Below the pieces are notes generated by a model. The model was not told where the DNA came from. It made no database searches and saw only the letters and a program-made list of their open reading frames with translations. 64,000 nt of DNA from an uncultured Collinsella sp. (GTDB lineage Bacteria > Actinomycetota > Coriobacteriia > Coriobacteriales > Coriobacteriaceae): the NCBI GenBank assembly GCA_900544995.1, contig UQXC01000002.1, positions 31,476 through 95,475 on the forward strand. Direction: 5' to 3'. A program made the position numbers and the translations under genes. This document shows positions 18,443 through 28,159 of the stretch, in pieces (position 1 is the stretch's first letter; every line of letters starts with the position of its first letter).

Positions 18443-18470
18443 CCGCCCGCCTCACGAATGAGACGGGCGG
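18443..18470 (-). terminator. Hairpin after ppdK
   Basis: CCGCCCGTCTC pairs with GAGGCGGGCGG, followed on the minus strand by TTATCATG, a weak T-tract. Lies about 40 bases after the ppdK stop. Confidence 0.6.
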
Positions 18471-18508
18471 CATGAAGGGGGCTACGCTAGGCGCCTATAC
18501 CCAAAACG

Positions 18509-21259
18509 TTAGGCGGAGCGCTTCGCCTCGAGCTTGGCCTGGGCGGCAGCAAGACGCGCGAGCGGAACACGGTAGGGCGAGCAAGACACGTAGTCCACGT
18601 CAGCCACGTTAAACAGGCCCTTGATGGACTTGGGGTCGCCGCCGTGCTCGCCGCACACGCCAAAGTGCATGTCGGGATTGGTGGCACGACCCTTCTCGAC
18701 GGCCATACGCACCAGCTCAAGTACCGCCGCGTCGATGGTCTCGAAGGGGTTGTCCTTCAAGATCTTCTTGTGCATGTACAGCGGGATGAACTTGGCCTCG
18801 GCATCGTCACGAGAGAAGCCGAAGGTCGTCTGGGTAAGGTCGTTGGTGCCAAAGCAGAAGAAATCTGCGTGAAGGGCGATCTCGTCAGCGACCATGCAGG
18901 CGCGCGGCAGCTCGAGCATCGTGCCCACGGGAATGTTGAGCTCGACGCCCTCCTCGGCGGAAACCTCGGCGATCACGCGCTCGATAACCTCGCGGGTCTG
19001 GACATGCTCGGCCGTGATGGAAACGAGCGGAACCATGATCTCGGGGCGCGGGTCAACACCCTCCTTGATAAGGCGAGCGGCAGCCGTGGCGACGGCGCGA
19101 ACTTGCATGAGTGGCAGATCGCCAAAGACAACGGACAGGCGCACGCCGCGTAGGCCGAGCATGGGGTTCGACTCGACCATGCCGTCGATACGGCGCAGTC
19201 GGGCACGCAGGGCGGCAAGCTCCTCCTCGCTGGCACCAGCGGCTTCCTTCTTGGTGATGGCGACCTCGAGCTCGCGAGGATTATCCAAGAACTCATGAAG
19301 CGGCGGATCGAGCAGGCGGACGACCACATCGCGACCAGACATGGTCTTGAACATCGCCAGGAAGTCCTCGGTCTGAACCTTTAGCAGGTCGGCCAGGGCC
19401 TGCTGCTTCACGGCCTCATCGTCGGACAGGATAAAGCTCTGGATGATGTTCTTGCGATCGCCCAGAAACATGTGCTCAGTGCGGCACAGGCCTATGGCCT
19501 CGGCGCCAAACTCGAGCGCGAGTGCGGCATCCTCGGGGTTGTCGGCGTTGACGCGCACGTGGTTGGCGTGGCCGCCGGTCTCGTCCAGACGAATCTCGTC
19601 GGCCCAGGACAAGATGGTGTCCAGATCACCGGTGAGCTCAGCGGAGACCAGGTCGACGGGACCGTCGACGACGATGCCCTGGGTGCCGTCGATGGAGATG
19701 ATGTCGCCCTCGTGCAGCACGCGATCGCTGCCCTCGATGCGCACGACCTTCTCGGCGGCGTCGATGTGGAAGCGCTCAACGCCGCAGACGCAGGGCGTAC
19801 CCATGCCGCGGGCGATAACGGCGGCATGGCTCGTCTTGCCACCATGGCTGGTCAGGATGCCCTCGGCGGCGACCATGCCCTTCAGGTCGTCGGGGTTGGT
19901 CTCCCAGCGAACAAGGATAACCTTGTGACCCTCGTTGGCGCGCGCGACGGCGGCGTCGCTCGAGAACACGACCTCACCCACGGCGGCACCGGGGCTGGCG
20001 TTCAGACCACTGGCCAGCGCCTCGTACTTCTTGGAGGCATCGAACTGCGGGTGCAGAAGCTGGTCGAGCTGCGCGGGATCGATGCGGCTCACGGCCTCCT
20101 CGCGAGCGATCAGGCCCTCCTCGACCATTTCGATGGCGATGCGCAGGGCGGCGGTAGCAGTGCGCTTACCCACGCGGGTCTGGAGCATCCAGAGCTTGCC
20201 CTGCTCGATGGTGAACTCGATATCGCACATATCGCGATAGTGATCCTCGAGCGTCAGGAAGACACGCTCGAGCTCCTCACCTGCGAACTCGAGGCCCGGG
20301 GTGGCCTTGAGGTCGGCGATGGGCTCGGTGTTGCGGATGCCGGCGACGACGTCCTCGCCCTGGGCGTTGACCAGAAAGTCGCCATAGAACTCCTTGGTGC
20401 CGTCTGCCGGGTTGCGCGTAAAGGCGACGCCGGTCGCAGAGGTCTCGCCCTTATTGCCAAAGGCCATGGCCTGGACGTTGACGGCGGTGCCGAGGTCGTC
20501 GGAAATGCCATGCTGCTTGCGGTAGATGCAGGCGCGCTCGTTCATCCAACTGCCAAAGACGGCCTGGATGGCAAGGCGCAGCTGAAGCTCCGGATCGTGC
20601 GGGAAGACGGGCTTGCCGTCGGCGACCTCGAGCTCGGGGTACAAGGCGGCATCGACGTTCTCGGAGAAGATGCCCTTGAAGGTCTCGACGAGTTCTTGCA
20701 GGTCCTCGGCCGAAAGCTCGGAGTCGACGCGAACGCCGGCGACCAGGCGGGCCTGGGTCAGGGCGTTCTCGAACAGGTCGGCGTCAACGCCCATGACGAC
20801 GTTAGAGAACATCTGGATAAAGCGACGGTAGCTGTCCCAGGCAAAACGCGGATTTTGCGTCTGGGCGATGAGACCCTGAACGGAGTCGTCGTTGAGGCCC
20901 AGGTTGAGGACCGTATCCATCATACCGGGCATGGAAAACGGAGCGCCCGAGCGAACCGACACGAGCAGCGGATCGGAGGCGTCGCCGAGCTTCTTGCCGC
21001 AGCGGGCCTCGAGGTCTGCCTCAGCGGCAACGATCTCGTCGAGTGCGCCTTCGGGCCAGACGTTGCCGGCGCCGAAGTACTCGACACAGGTCTGGCAGGT
21101 AATGGTAAAGCCACCGGGAACCGGCAGGCCGATGCGGCTCATCTCGGCAAGGTTTGCGCCCTTGCCGCCAAGCACGAAGTTCATGGACTTGTCGCCCTCA
21201 GTGACACAGGTGCCCTGGGCGTCGGTTCCAAAACGGTAAACCCTCTTGCAATCGCTCAC
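18509..21259 (-). CDS. ppdK: Pyruvate, phosphate dikinase
   Basis: Interconverts pyruvate, ATP and phosphate with PEP, AMP and pyrophosphate. The N-terminal ATP-grasp part has FVLGGKGANLAEMSRIGLPVP. The phosphohistidine is in GGKTSHAAVIARGMGTPC. The PEP-binding barrel has FGTNDLTQTTFGFSRDD and FGVCGEHGGDP. I begin at GTG at 21259 (SDCKRVYRFGTD), preceded by AAGGGG seven bases upstream, giving 916 residues, slightly more than the usual 880-910. The regulator gene ppsR lies immediately upstream, on the same strand, across a REP pair and about 240 bases of likely control DNA. Confidence 0.95.
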   Translation of the reverse strand: MSDCKRVYRFGTDAQGTCVTEGDKSMNFVLGGKGANLAEMSRIGLPVPGGFTITCQTCVEYFGAGNVWPEGALDEIVAAEADLEARCGKKLGDASDPLLVSVRSGAPFSMPGMMDTVLNLGLNDDSVQGLIAQTQNPRFAWDSYRRFIQMFSNVVMGVDADLFENALTQARLVAGVRVDSELSAEDLQELVETFKGIFSENVDAALYPELEVADGKPVFPHDPELQLRLAIQAVFGSWMNERACIYRKQHGISDDLGTAVNVQAMAFGNKGETSATGVAFTRNPADGTKEFYGDFLVNAQGEDVVAGIRNTEPIADLKATPGLEFAGEELERVFLTLEDHYRDMCDIEFTIEQGKLWMLQTRVGKRTATAALRIAIEMVEEGLIAREEAVSRIDPAQLDQLLHPQFDASKKYEALASGLNASPGAAVGEVVFSSDAAVARANEGHKVILVRWETNPDDLKGMVAAEGILTSHGGKTSHAAVIARGMGTPCVCGVERFHIDAAEKVVRIEGSDRVLHEGDIISIDGTQGIVVDGPVDLVSAELTGDLDTILSWADEIRLDETGGHANHVRVNADNPEDAALALEFGAEAIGLCRTEHMFLGDRKNIIQSFILSDDEAVKQQALADLLKVQTEDFLAMFKTMSGRDVVVRLLDPPLHEFLDNPRELEVAITKKEAAGASEEELAALRARLRRIDGMVESNPMLGLRGVRLSVVFGDLPLMQVRAVATAAARLIKEGVDPRPEIMVPLVSITAEHVQTREVIERVIAEVSAEEGVELNIPVGTMLELPRACMVADEIALHADFFCFGTNDLTQTTFGFSRDDAEAKFIPLYMHKKILKDNPFETIDAAVLELVRMAVEKGRATNPDMHFGVCGEHGGDPKSIKGLFNVADVDYVSCSPYRVPLARLAAAQAKLEAKRSA

Positions 21260-21334
21260 GATACTTCCCCTTCCATGCACTTACGCGCACGACCGTGGTA
21301 ACGAATCGACCCACCGGATGCGGGCCGTGAGGGA

Positions 21335-21431
21335 ACTATACGGCGCGTTTTGGGCAGGCTTGAGCAGAGGGTGCGCGGTTTGGTAAACGTGCTAAAACTG
21401 GCGGTAAACGGTAGATAAAGGTGGTTACCTT
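21335..21431 (-). promoter_or_regulatory. Probable control region of ppdK
   Basis: On the minus strand a TATAGT (21340-21335) could be a -10; no good -35 is seen. Upstream lie two direct copies of GGTAAACG on the + strand (21382-21389 and 21403-21410), 21 bases apart, and a small palindrome AAGGT-GGTT-ACCTT (21418-21431). Together they look like sites for a DNA-binding regulator, which is inference. Confidence 0.4.
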
Positions 21432-21498
21432 ATGAAGATACCACTGCAAGAGAAATGCAGGTCAGATGCAAGTTTCTTGATAAATCGCTTTACCATAA

Positions 21499-21606
21499 GT
21501 AGCTAATTTGGGACGGGGCTTTTTTAGCTGCCCCCGCAGGCAATCGACCAAAAAGATCGCGACCTCAGCCGGGGTAGCTAAAAAAGCCCCGTCCCAAATT
21601 AGCTAC
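21499..21606. repeat. REP-like inverted pair A between ppsR and ppdK
   Basis: Two units of about 33 nt in inverted orientation (21499-21530 and 21574-21606), pairing perfectly over 32 bases (21498-21529 with 21576-21607), with a 43-base spacer. The right unit starts GTAGCTAA, contains CCCCGTCCC and ends TTAGCTAC. It is identical over 33 bases to the single unit at 30601-30633. The TAG stop of ppsR lies inside the outer end. Confidence 0.9.
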
Positions 21607-22478
21607 TTTTGTTGGGCTCGACGGGCGGCTCGGCGGGCACGGGCTTCTTGGATTTCCTCCAAGTGACTAATGATCTCGGAGGCGCTCTCCTCGATCGCTT
21701 TGCCGTCGGTACGCACTACAAAGCAGCCCAGGCGCTTCATGAGGGCGCGAGCTTCCTCGAGCTCGCTGCGCACGCTCTCGGGCTCGGCATAGGAGCCGGC
21801 GACGGCACGGGTGTAGTCGTCGCCCAAGCGGCTATCGCGAATCTCGGAAATAACGTCGACGGTCGAAATCAGGCCAAACAAACGCATCGGGTCGACCTCG
21901 TAAATCGACTTGGGCGGCTCCATGCCATGGGCCAAAGGAACATTGGCAACCTTATAACCCTGATAGGCCAAATACATCGACAGCGGCGTCTTGGACGTGC
22001 GCGATACGCCCAGCAGCACGATATCGGCCCCCGAAAGGTCGTCGCAGCCGCGTCCATCATCGTGCTCAACGAAATACTCCATGGCCTCGATACGATGAAA
22101 ATAGCGGTCATCGGTCCTGTGAATCACGCCCGCGACGCCCTTGGGCGACACACCGATAAGCGACGACAGCACGGCGAGCGTCGGACCGATCAGGTCGACC
22201 GAGCGAATATGCAACATACCCAGGTAATCGAGCACACGGGCGCGAAGCGCCGGATCGACAATGGTATGGAACACGGCGATATCGCGATGGTCCGCATCGA
22301 CACGCGGACCCACAAACGACTTGACCTGCTCCACAGAGTTCACCTTGGGCAGGCGCAAGAGACGAAAAGCCCCTTCATCAAATTGCCCGGACGCCGCAAG
22401 CACCACCTCACAAGCGGTATCGCCGAGAGAGTCGGAGATAACGATAACGGTGGGACGAACGGCGACCGGGCAATCCAT
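21603..22478 (-). CDS. ppsR: Pyruvate, phosphate dikinase regulatory protein (kinase/pyrophosphorylase)
   Basis: A DUF299-family protein of 291 residues that inactivates PPDK by ADP-dependent threonine phosphorylation and reactivates it by phosphorolysis. The signature VLLGVSRTSKTPLSMYLA followed by GYKVANVPL is clear, as is the N-terminal VIVISDSLGDTA. AAAAGGAG lies six bases before the ATG. Its neighbour ppdK is the expected target. The stop codon is provided by the end of repeat pair A. Whether the true partner is PPDK or PEP synthase cannot be read from sequence, but only ppdK is next to it. Confidence 0.93.
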   Translation of the reverse strand: MDCPVAVRPTVIVISDSLGDTACEVVLAASGQFDEGAFRLLRLPKVNSVEQVKSFVGPRVDADHRDIAVFHTIVDPALRARVLDYLGMLHIRSVDLIGPTLAVLSSLIGVSPKGVAGVIHRTDDRYFHRIEAMEYFVEHDDGRGCDDLSGADIVLLGVSRTSKTPLSMYLAYQGYKVANVPLAHGMEPPKSIYEVDPMRLFGLISTVDVISEIRDSRLGDDYTRAVAGSYAEPESVRSELEEARALMKRLGCFVVRTDGKAIEESASEIISHLEEIQEARARRAARRAQQK

Positions 22479-22512
22479 GCGGGGCTCCTTTTGCGCTTAC
22501 GCGCAGGCTGGC

Positions 22513-24609
22513 TTACTTTTTGCGGGCAAGCTCACCGATGTTGGCGATGCCGGAGAAAACGGCCTCGAAGCGGTTGAGCAGCTTAAGGCGATTATCGCGA
22601 AGCTGCTCGTCCTTGTCCATGACCATAACCTCGTCGAAGAAGCGGTCGATGGGGGCACGCAGGGCGGCGAGGGCGGCAAATGCGGCCGGGTAATCCTCGG
22701 CAGCAAGGGCGGCATCGACAGCGGTCTGGGCAGCCTCGGAGGCGTCGGCAAGCGCAAGCTCGACCTCGCCCATCAGGCTGCGGTCGTACTCCGCACCCAG
22801 CTCGGGCTTGGAGATGTGCGCGGCGCGGGCATAGGCGGTAGCCAGGTTATCGAACGTCTCAGCGTCGTTCTTGCGGGCCTCGTCGAGGGCGGCGCAGCGG
22901 GCGAAGAAGACGGACGGAGCGATGATGTGCACCGCGGAGACGGCGGCAACGGTATCGGCCGGGATCTTTTCGTCACGGGCCATGCTCACCAGGCGGCCAT
23001 GGAAGAAGTCGCGAACCTGCTGGGCGACCTCGGCGGCGTCGAACTCAATGCCCTGCTCACTGTAGAGCTCGAGGGCGAAGTCGATGAGCGACGTGGGGTC
23101 AATCGGCAGGCGGTCGCGCAGAATGTTGATGATGCCGATAGCGGCACGACGCAGCGCGTAGGGGTCGGAGGAGCCGGTCGGGGGCTCGCCGATGGCAAAG
23201 ATACCGGCGATGGTATCGAGCTTGTCGGCGCAGGCCACGATGCAGCCAGCGGTGCCCTCGGGCAGCTCGTCACCGGCAAAGCGGGGACGATAATGATCGC
23301 GAATGGCGTGGGCGACCTCGTCGTTCTCCCCCATCGCGGTCGCGTAATAACCGCCCATCACGCCCTGCTGGCTCGTGAACTCGACGACGGCGTTGGACAC
23401 CAGGTCTGCCTTGCACAGGTGCGCGGCGCGAGCAGCGTCGGCGGCGAGGTGGGCACCAAGATGGGCCTCACGGGCAATAGCGAGCGCGAGCTGCTCAATG
23501 CGCTCGGACTTGGCGAGCACGCTACCGAGCTTCTCCTGGAAGGCAACCTTGGCCAAACGCTCACGGAACTCGTCGAGGGAGATCTTCAGGTCCTCCTCAT
23601 AGAAGAACTTAGCGTCGTCCAGACGGGCGCGAACGACGCGCTCGTTGCCGTCGATCACGCGCTCGGCATTCTCGGGCTTGCTGTTGGAAACGACCACGAA
23701 TTCACGCGTGAGCTTGCCCTCGCCGTCATAGATCGGGAAGTAGCGCTGGTTGGTGAGCATGGACTCGCAGATGATCTCGTGCGGGACCTTGAGGAACTCC
23801 TCGTCGAAGGTGCCGACGAGCACCGTCGGCCACTCGCAGAGGTTGATGACCTCCTCAAAGACCTTCTTAGGCGTATCGACATGGCAGCCGGGGCGAGCGG
23901 CCTCGACCTCGGCGATACCGGCAAGGATGGCCTCGCGACGGCGCTCGGCAGAAAGCACGCCGGCGTCCTCGAGCACCTGCTCGTAAACAGCGGGGCTGGC
24001 AACCACGTGGTCGCCAGGGCCAAGTACGCGATGACCGCGCGTGGTGTTGCCGCTCGTCACGTCGGCAAACGACACGGGAACAACATCCTCGCCCAAAAGG
24101 CAGCAGATCCAGCGGACCGGACGAACAAAGGTCGCATGCTCATGGCCCCAGCGCTGACTACGGTAGTTGGGCCACTGCAGGCCGGCGGTGGTCTTCTCGC
24201 ACAGAGCGGTCAGGATCGGAGTAGCCGGTGCGGAGGGAATGTTCTTCTCGGCGAACACATACTCGCGACCGTCGGTGTCCTCGCGACGGACCAGGTCCTC
24301 GGCAGCCACACCGCACTTGCGGGCGAAGCCCTGGGCGGCCTTGGTGGCGTTACCGTCAGCGTCGAAGGCAATGTTGGCCGCGGGGCCACGCTTGACCTCG
24401 TGAACCTCATCGGTCGCGGTGGCGACGTCGGCAACGAGTGCAGCCAGACGACGCGGGCTCGAGATCACGCGGACCTCGCCGTGGGCCAGACCGGCCTCGT
24501 CGAGACCCTTGGCGATCATGGTGCCAAGCTGCTTGACGGCATTGTTCAGCGGCGCGGAGGGCATTTCCTCCGTACCGATCTCAAACAGGAAATCCTTAGC
24601 GTCTGCCAT
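22513..24609 (-). CDS. glyS: Glycyl-tRNA synthetase beta subunit
   Basis: The tRNA-binding and editing-like subunit of the alpha2beta2 GlyRS, 698 residues. Recognised by the N-terminal FLFEIGTEEMPSAPL, the block FVRPVRWICCLLG, RGHRVLGPG, and DLVSNAVVEFTSQQGVMGG. Four bases separate it from glyQ. ppsR follows after 34 bases, so the two may be co-transcribed. Confidence 0.96.
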   Translation of the reverse strand: MADAKDFLFEIGTEEMPSAPLNNAVKQLGTMIAKGLDEAGLAHGEVRVISSPRRLAALVADVATATDEVHEVKRGPAANIAFDADGNATKAAQGFARKCGVAAEDLVRREDTDGREYVFAEKNIPSAPATPILTALCEKTTAGLQWPNYRSQRWGHEHATFVRPVRWICCLLGEDVVPVSFADVTSGNTTRGHRVLGPGDHVVASPAVYEQVLEDAGVLSAERRREAILAGIAEVEAARPGCHVDTPKKVFEEVINLCEWPTVLVGTFDEEFLKVPHEIICESMLTNQRYFPIYDGEGKLTREFVVVSNSKPENAERVIDGNERVVRARLDDAKFFYEEDLKISLDEFRERLAKVAFQEKLGSVLAKSERIEQLALAIAREAHLGAHLAADAARAAHLCKADLVSNAVVEFTSQQGVMGGYYATAMGENDEVAHAIRDHYRPRFAGDELPEGTAGCIVACADKLDTIAGIFAIGEPPTGSSDPYALRRAAIGIINILRDRLPIDPTSLIDFALELYSEQGIEFDAAEVAQQVRDFFHGRLVSMARDEKIPADTVAAVSAVHIIAPSVFFARCAALDEARKNDAETFDNLATAYARAAHISKPELGAEYDRSLMGEVELALADASEAAQTAVDAALAAEDYPAAFAALAALRAPIDRFFDEVMVMDKDEQLRDNRLKLLNRFEAVFSGIANIGELARKK

Positions 24610-24612
24610 GGC

Positions 24613-25524
24613 TTACGCCACCTCGCCTTCCTGGTAGGCATTCTCGTTGACTCCGGCGACCTCGGCCATATAGGCCTCGCAGCACGCCTTGGCGACGGCG
24701 CGGACGCGCAGGATGTAGTTGGCACGCTCGACCGCGGACAGGGCGCCGCGGGCATCGAGCAGGTTGAAAGCGTGGCTGCACTTCATGACGCAGTCGTAAG
24801 CAGGCAGCGGCAGCTTGCGCTCCAGACAGGAATGGCACTCGGCCTCGTAGTCGTCAAACTTCTGACGCATCATCTCGACGTTGGCGACCTCAAAGTTATA
24901 GGCACTGAACTCGCGCTCGTTCTCGAGGAACACGTCGCCATAGGTCATGGGCGTTCCGTCGGGCAGATAGCTCCACACCAGGTCGTAGACGGAGTTGACG
25001 CCCTGGGCGTACATGGCAATACGCTCCAGGCCGTAGGTGATCTCGACGGGCACGGGGTCGACCTCGATGCCGCCCACCTGCTGGAAGTACGTAAACTGCG
25101 TGACCTCCATGCCGTTGAGCCAGACCTCCCAGCCAAGGCCCCAGGCGCCGAGCGTCGGGCTCTCCCAGTCGTCCTCGACAAAGCGGACGTCATGGTCGTT
25201 GGGGTCCAGACCGATAGCGGCAAGAGACCCCAGGTAAAGCTCCTGGGCGTTGACCGGTGAGGGCTTGATGAGCACCTGGAACTGATAGTAGTGCTGCATG
25301 CGGTTGGGGTTCTCGCCGTAGCGGCCGTCGGCGGGACGGCGGCAAGGCTGCGCATAGCAGGTGCGCCACTCGGCGGGACCGAGCGAGCGCAGCGTGGTCG
25401 CGGTATGGAAGGTACCGGCACCGACCTCGGAGTCATAGGGCTGCATAATGACGCAGCCCTGCTCGCCCCAGTACTGCTGGAGGCGCAGGATGATGTCTTG
25501 GAAGGAAAGCGATGAAGCGTTCAT
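24613..25524 (-). CDS. glyQ: Glycyl-tRNA synthetase alpha subunit
   Basis: The catalytic class II subunit, 303 residues. Typical blocks are [18 protein letters not shown] at the N-terminus, [38 protein letters not shown] and QFQVLIKP. Only about 59 bases lie between it and lepB, too short for a T-box; a TATAGT on the minus strand in this gap may be a -10. Confidence 0.96.
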   Translation of the reverse strand: MNASSLSFQDIILRLQQYWGEQGCVIMQPYDSEVGAGTFHTATTLRSLGPAEWRTCYAQPCRRPADGRYGENPNRMQHYYQFQVLIKPSPVNAQELYLGSLAAIGLDPNDHDVRFVEDDWESPTLGAWGLGWEVWLNGMEVTQFTYFQQVGGIEVDPVPVEITYGLERIAMYAQGVNSVYDLVWSYLPDGTPMTYGDVFLENEREFSAYNFEVANVEMMRQKFDDYEAECHSCLERKLPLPAYDCVMKCSHAFNLLDARGALSAVERANYILRVRAVAKACCEAYMAEVAGVNENAYQEGEVA

Positions 25525-25583
25525 GCCTCTAATATCCCCTCGTCGAAACGATTACACGGTTAGGTACTGTACTATAGCGGTTT

Positions 25584-26147
25584 TTAGTCGATAGCGCCGA
25601 TGCGGTTGAGCGGCCAGTAGCGAACGAGTGCCACAGCGATCAAATCAGAGCGATCGACGGGACCAAAGTAGCGTGAGTCGGCAGAGTTTTCGCGGTTGTC
25701 GCCCATCACCCACACGCACCCGTCGGGAACGGTGTAGGGATAGCTTACCTGAGTGCCGGGTGCTTGGACCGAAAGTGGCCAGCTCATGCCCGTCGTATAG
25801 TCCTCGTCGAGCGCTTGGCCGTCAACGACCACCTTGCCATCCTGCAGGTCGACCGTCTGGCCGGCCGTGGCAATAACACGCTTGACAAGAACATCATGCT
25901 CGGAGGTGCCATCGGGGTTGTGAAACACAACGATATCGCCCTGCTTGACGGGCTGACCGAGCTCGAGGCTCACCTTTTGCGCCAGAATCTGGTCGCCAAT
26001 CTCGATCGTGGACTCCATGGAACCGGTGGGCACCACAAAGGGCTCGACCACAAACGAGCGAATCAGGAGGGTGGCGACCAGTGCGATCGCGATGACCGCG
26101 ATCCACTCAAAAGTGCCCCTCAACGCGGAATGTTGCGTAGGAACCAT
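25584..26147 (-). CDS. lepB: Signal peptidase I
   Basis: A membrane-anchored Ser-Lys protease of 187 residues that removes signal peptides from secreted proteins. The Ser box is VVPTGSMESTIEIGD, the Lys box VLVKRVIATAGQTV, and the C-terminal box GDNRENSADSRYFGPV. One membrane segment (WIAVIAIALVATLLI) precedes the Ser box. I start at 26147, five bases after AGGAG, which lies in the end of trmD. Confidence 0.94.
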   Translation of the reverse strand: MVPTQHSALRGTFEWIAVIAIALVATLLIRSFVVEPFVVPTGSMESTIEIGDQILAQKVSLELGQPVKQGDIVVFHNPDGTSEHDVLVKRVIATAGQTVDLQDGKVVVDGQALDEDYTTGMSWPLSVQAPGTQVSYPYTVPDGCVWVMGDNRENSADSRYFGPVDRSDLIAVALVRYWPLNRIGAID

Positions 26148-26149
26148 AC

Positions 26150-26908
26150 TCACTCCTCGCTCTGCGAATACGAAGCGTCAAGAATCTCCTGCGCGTAAGC
26201 GCGCTCCTCGGGCGTGAGCCGCGCAGTCTCGATCAGGTCGGGACGCCAGCGGCAGGTGCGCTCGATGGCGTTCTTGCGACGCCAGGCATCGACCTTGGCG
26301 TGATCGCCGCTCACAAGCACCGGAGGCACGCCCTCGCCGTTGAACTCGGCAGGACGGGTGTACTGCGCGTACTCGAGCAGGCCTCCGTCCTCGGCGGTCG
26401 AGAACGACTCGTCGACGTTGCTCATTTCGTCACCAAGGGCGCCGGGAATGAGGCGTACGACAGCATCGGCAACGACCATAGCGGGAAGTTCGCCACCCGT
26501 GAGCACGTAGTCGCCGATCGACAGACGCTCATCGGCATACGCATACGCGCGCTCGTCGACGCCCTCGTAGCGACTGCACACAAACAGCAGGCGCTCACTT
26601 TTGAGCAGGCGCTCGGCCACATGCTGCGTAAAGGGCTCGCCACAGGGGGTAAAGAACACAACCGTGGGCTTGGGACCCTCTGCGCTAATGGCCTCGATGG
26701 CCTCTGCGATAGGCTCGACCTTCATGAGCATGCCCTGCCCGCCGCCGTACGGCTCGTCATCGACGGTACGATGGCGGTCGTGCGTCCAGTCGCGCAGGTT
26801 ATACGCCTTAAAACCAAAAAGGCCGGCCTTGCGGGCGCGGCCCAAAATCGATGTGGACATGACGGGCTCAAACATCTCGGGAAAGACCGAAAGGGTCTCA
26901 ATCAGCAT
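26150..26908 (-). CDS. trmD: tRNA (guanine-37-N1)-methyltransferase
   Basis: A SPOUT knot enzyme of 252 residues that methylates G37 and prevents frameshifting. Blocks: IETLSVFPEMFEPV, RDWTHDRHRTVDDEPYGGG, VCSRYEGVDERA and IGDYVLTGGELPAMVV. Ten bases after rimM, in the usual rpsP-rimM-trmD block. Confidence 0.96.
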   Translation of the reverse strand: MLIETLSVFPEMFEPVMSTSILGRARKAGLFGFKAYNLRDWTHDRHRTVDDEPYGGGQGMLMKVEPIAEAIEAISAEGPKPTVVFFTPCGEPFTQHVAERLLKSERLLFVCSRYEGVDERAYAYADERLSIGDYVLTGGELPAMVVADAVVRLIPGALGDEMSNVDESFSTAEDGGLLEYAQYTRPAEFNGEGVPPVLVSGDHAKVDAWRRKNAIERTCRWRPDLIETARLTPEERAYAQEILDASYSQSEE

Positions 26909-26918
26909 GTTGTCCTCC

Positions 26919-27440
26919 CTACTTGTCCATATCGATCAGGCCGTCCATAACATGGACGGAAATTGTTCCTGTGTCGGGAAGATCGAGCACAACCTGCTCG
27001 ATCACGGGAATCAGTACCTCGCCGTACCGATCGCCCTCGACAACCCAAACATCGTTAGCGGGCGTCGACATGATCTCGACGATCGTGCCGAGCGATCCGA
27101 AGCGCTCGTCGACCACCTCACGACCCAACAGGTCGGTATAGGCAGCGTCGAGCGAATCGAGCTCAAAGTCGTCACGATTTGCCAGCACGTAGCATCCCGT
27201 GATGCCCTCGGCAGCCGTCAAGTCGTCAATGCCCTCAAACGAGACCAGATCGCCATCGCCCGTATCGGTGACGGACACGACCGTGCAAAAGCGGTCGCGC
27301 TTGAGCGCCGGCGGCGTCAGGGCGACGCGCATACCCGGCTCTAATACAGAAGGAAGCCCCCGCAGCGGCTGCGCGAGGACCTCCCCCTTCCTTCCGTGCG
27401 GCTTGACCACACGGGCGATGTTTTTGTACTGGGACCTCAA
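26919..27440 (-). CDS. rimM: 16S rRNA processing protein RimM
   Basis: A 30S maturation factor of 173 residues that binds S19. It has an N-terminal RimM fold (NIARVVKPHGRKGEV) and a C-terminal PRC-barrel (TDLLGREVVDER, GTIVEIMSTPANDVWVV, LIPVIEQVVLDLP). Located between khpA and trmD. Confidence 0.93.
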   Translation of the reverse strand: MRSQYKNIARVVKPHGRKGEVLAQPLRGLPSVLEPGMRVALTPPALKRDRFCTVVSVTDTGDGDLVSFEGIDDLTAAEGITGCYVLANRDDFELDSLDAAYTDLLGREVVDERFGSLGTIVEIMSTPANDVWVVEGDRYGEVLIPVIEQVVLDLPDTGTISVHVMDGLIDMDK

Positions 27441-27444
27441 AGTC

Positions 27445-27729
27445 CTAGCCCAGAACCTCTACCTCGACAGCAGTGTCGAGGCGAGCGGCCAGTGCACGGG
27501 CGAGCGTGCGAATGGCCTTGATGGTACGGCCACGACGGCCGATGACCTTAGCGACGTCATCCTCGGCGACCGAAACCTCAATCGTAGAGGCGTCGTCACC
27601 ATCGATGACCTCAAGGCTCACGGAATCCGGGTCGTCGACGATCTGAACAACGAGATATTCGACGAGATCGGCGATGCGATCTGAGAGCATTGCCTCACCC
27701 TCGAGCTGTGCAGCGTCAACCTCAGGCAC
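27445..27729 (-). CDS. khpA: KH-domain RNA-binding protein (KhpA/YlqC type)
   Basis: A 94-residue protein with a single KH domain; the RNA-binding loop is VIGRRGRTIKAIRTL (GxxG as GRRG). Homologues bind small RNAs with KhpB and affect cell division in Firmicutes; the same role here is inference. The start could be the first Met at 27729 or an internal Met at MLSDRIADL; the short distance from rpsP favours the first. Confidence 0.9.
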   Translation of the reverse strand: MPEVDAAQLEGEAMLSDRIADLVEYLVVQIVDDPDSVSLEVIDGDDASTIEVSVAEDDVAKVIGRRGRTIKAIRTLARALAARLDTAVEVEVLG

Positions 27730-27732
27730 GAT

Positions 27733-28074
27733 TTACTCCTCGGCGCCCTCAGCGGCCTCAGCGGCAGCCTTAGCGGCCTCGGCCTCTTTGGCGAGCTGCT
27801 TCTTGGACTTCTTGACGACGGTCTCGGTCTTCTCGCCCTCGTTGGCGGCCTTGACCAGAGCGGCGACGGCGTCGGTGAGCTGAGCGCCCTTGGACTGCCA
27901 GTCGGCGATCTTCTCGAGGTCGAGGTTGATGGTCTTGGGGGCGGTCATCGGGTTGTAGCGGCCAACCTCCTCGATGATACGACCGTCACGCGGGGCGCGG
28001 GAATCGGCGACGACGACACGGTAGTACGGACGCTTCTTAGCGCCGTGACGAGCAAGGCGAATCTTGACTGCCAA
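27733..28074 (-). CDS. rpsP: Ribosomal protein S16
   Basis: A 30S protein recognised by [23 protein letters not shown] and [13 protein letters not shown]. The start is TTG at 28074, six bases after GGAGGAG; upstream residues of the longer frame are not family-like. The product is 113 residues, longer than the usual 80-90 because of a Lys- then Ala/Glu-rich tail of about 30 residues. First gene of the operon running to glyS. Confidence 0.95.
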   Translation of the reverse strand: MAVKIRLARHGAKKRPYYRVVVADSRAPRDGRIIEEVGRYNPMTAPKTINLDLEKIADWQSKGAQLTDAVAALVKAANEGEKTETVVKKSKKQLAKEAEAAKAAAEAAEGAEE

Positions 28075-28130
28075 AGGAAACTCCTCCAACCAAGCAGCTT
28101 TAGGCTGCAACTACAAACAAACAGTTGAAC

Positions 28131-28159
28131 ATAATACGCCATCGACGCGGGCAGGTGAA
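28131..28159 (-). promoter_or_regulatory. Promoter of rpsP operon
   Basis: Minus strand TTCACC (28159-28154), 17 bases, TATTAT (28136-28131). A small hairpin GCAGC/GCTGC (28094-28108) lies in the leader before the ribosome-binding site. Upstream DNA to dinB holds the divergent dinB promoter and nothing else recognised. Confidence 0.6.

Noticed and set aside
19472..21301. 609-codon frame opposite ppdK
   Set aside because: Antisense shadow of ppdK with no recognisable protein features.
22261..25260. 999-codon open frame on the + strand opposite glyS and glyQ
   Set aside because: It mirrors two certain genes; its length follows from G/C-ending codons in high-GC genes leaving few antisense stops. 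No family-like segments and no ribosome-binding site.
25525..25583. Possible T-box leader before glyQ
   Set aside because: The gap is under 60 bases and has no T-box core or specifier loop.
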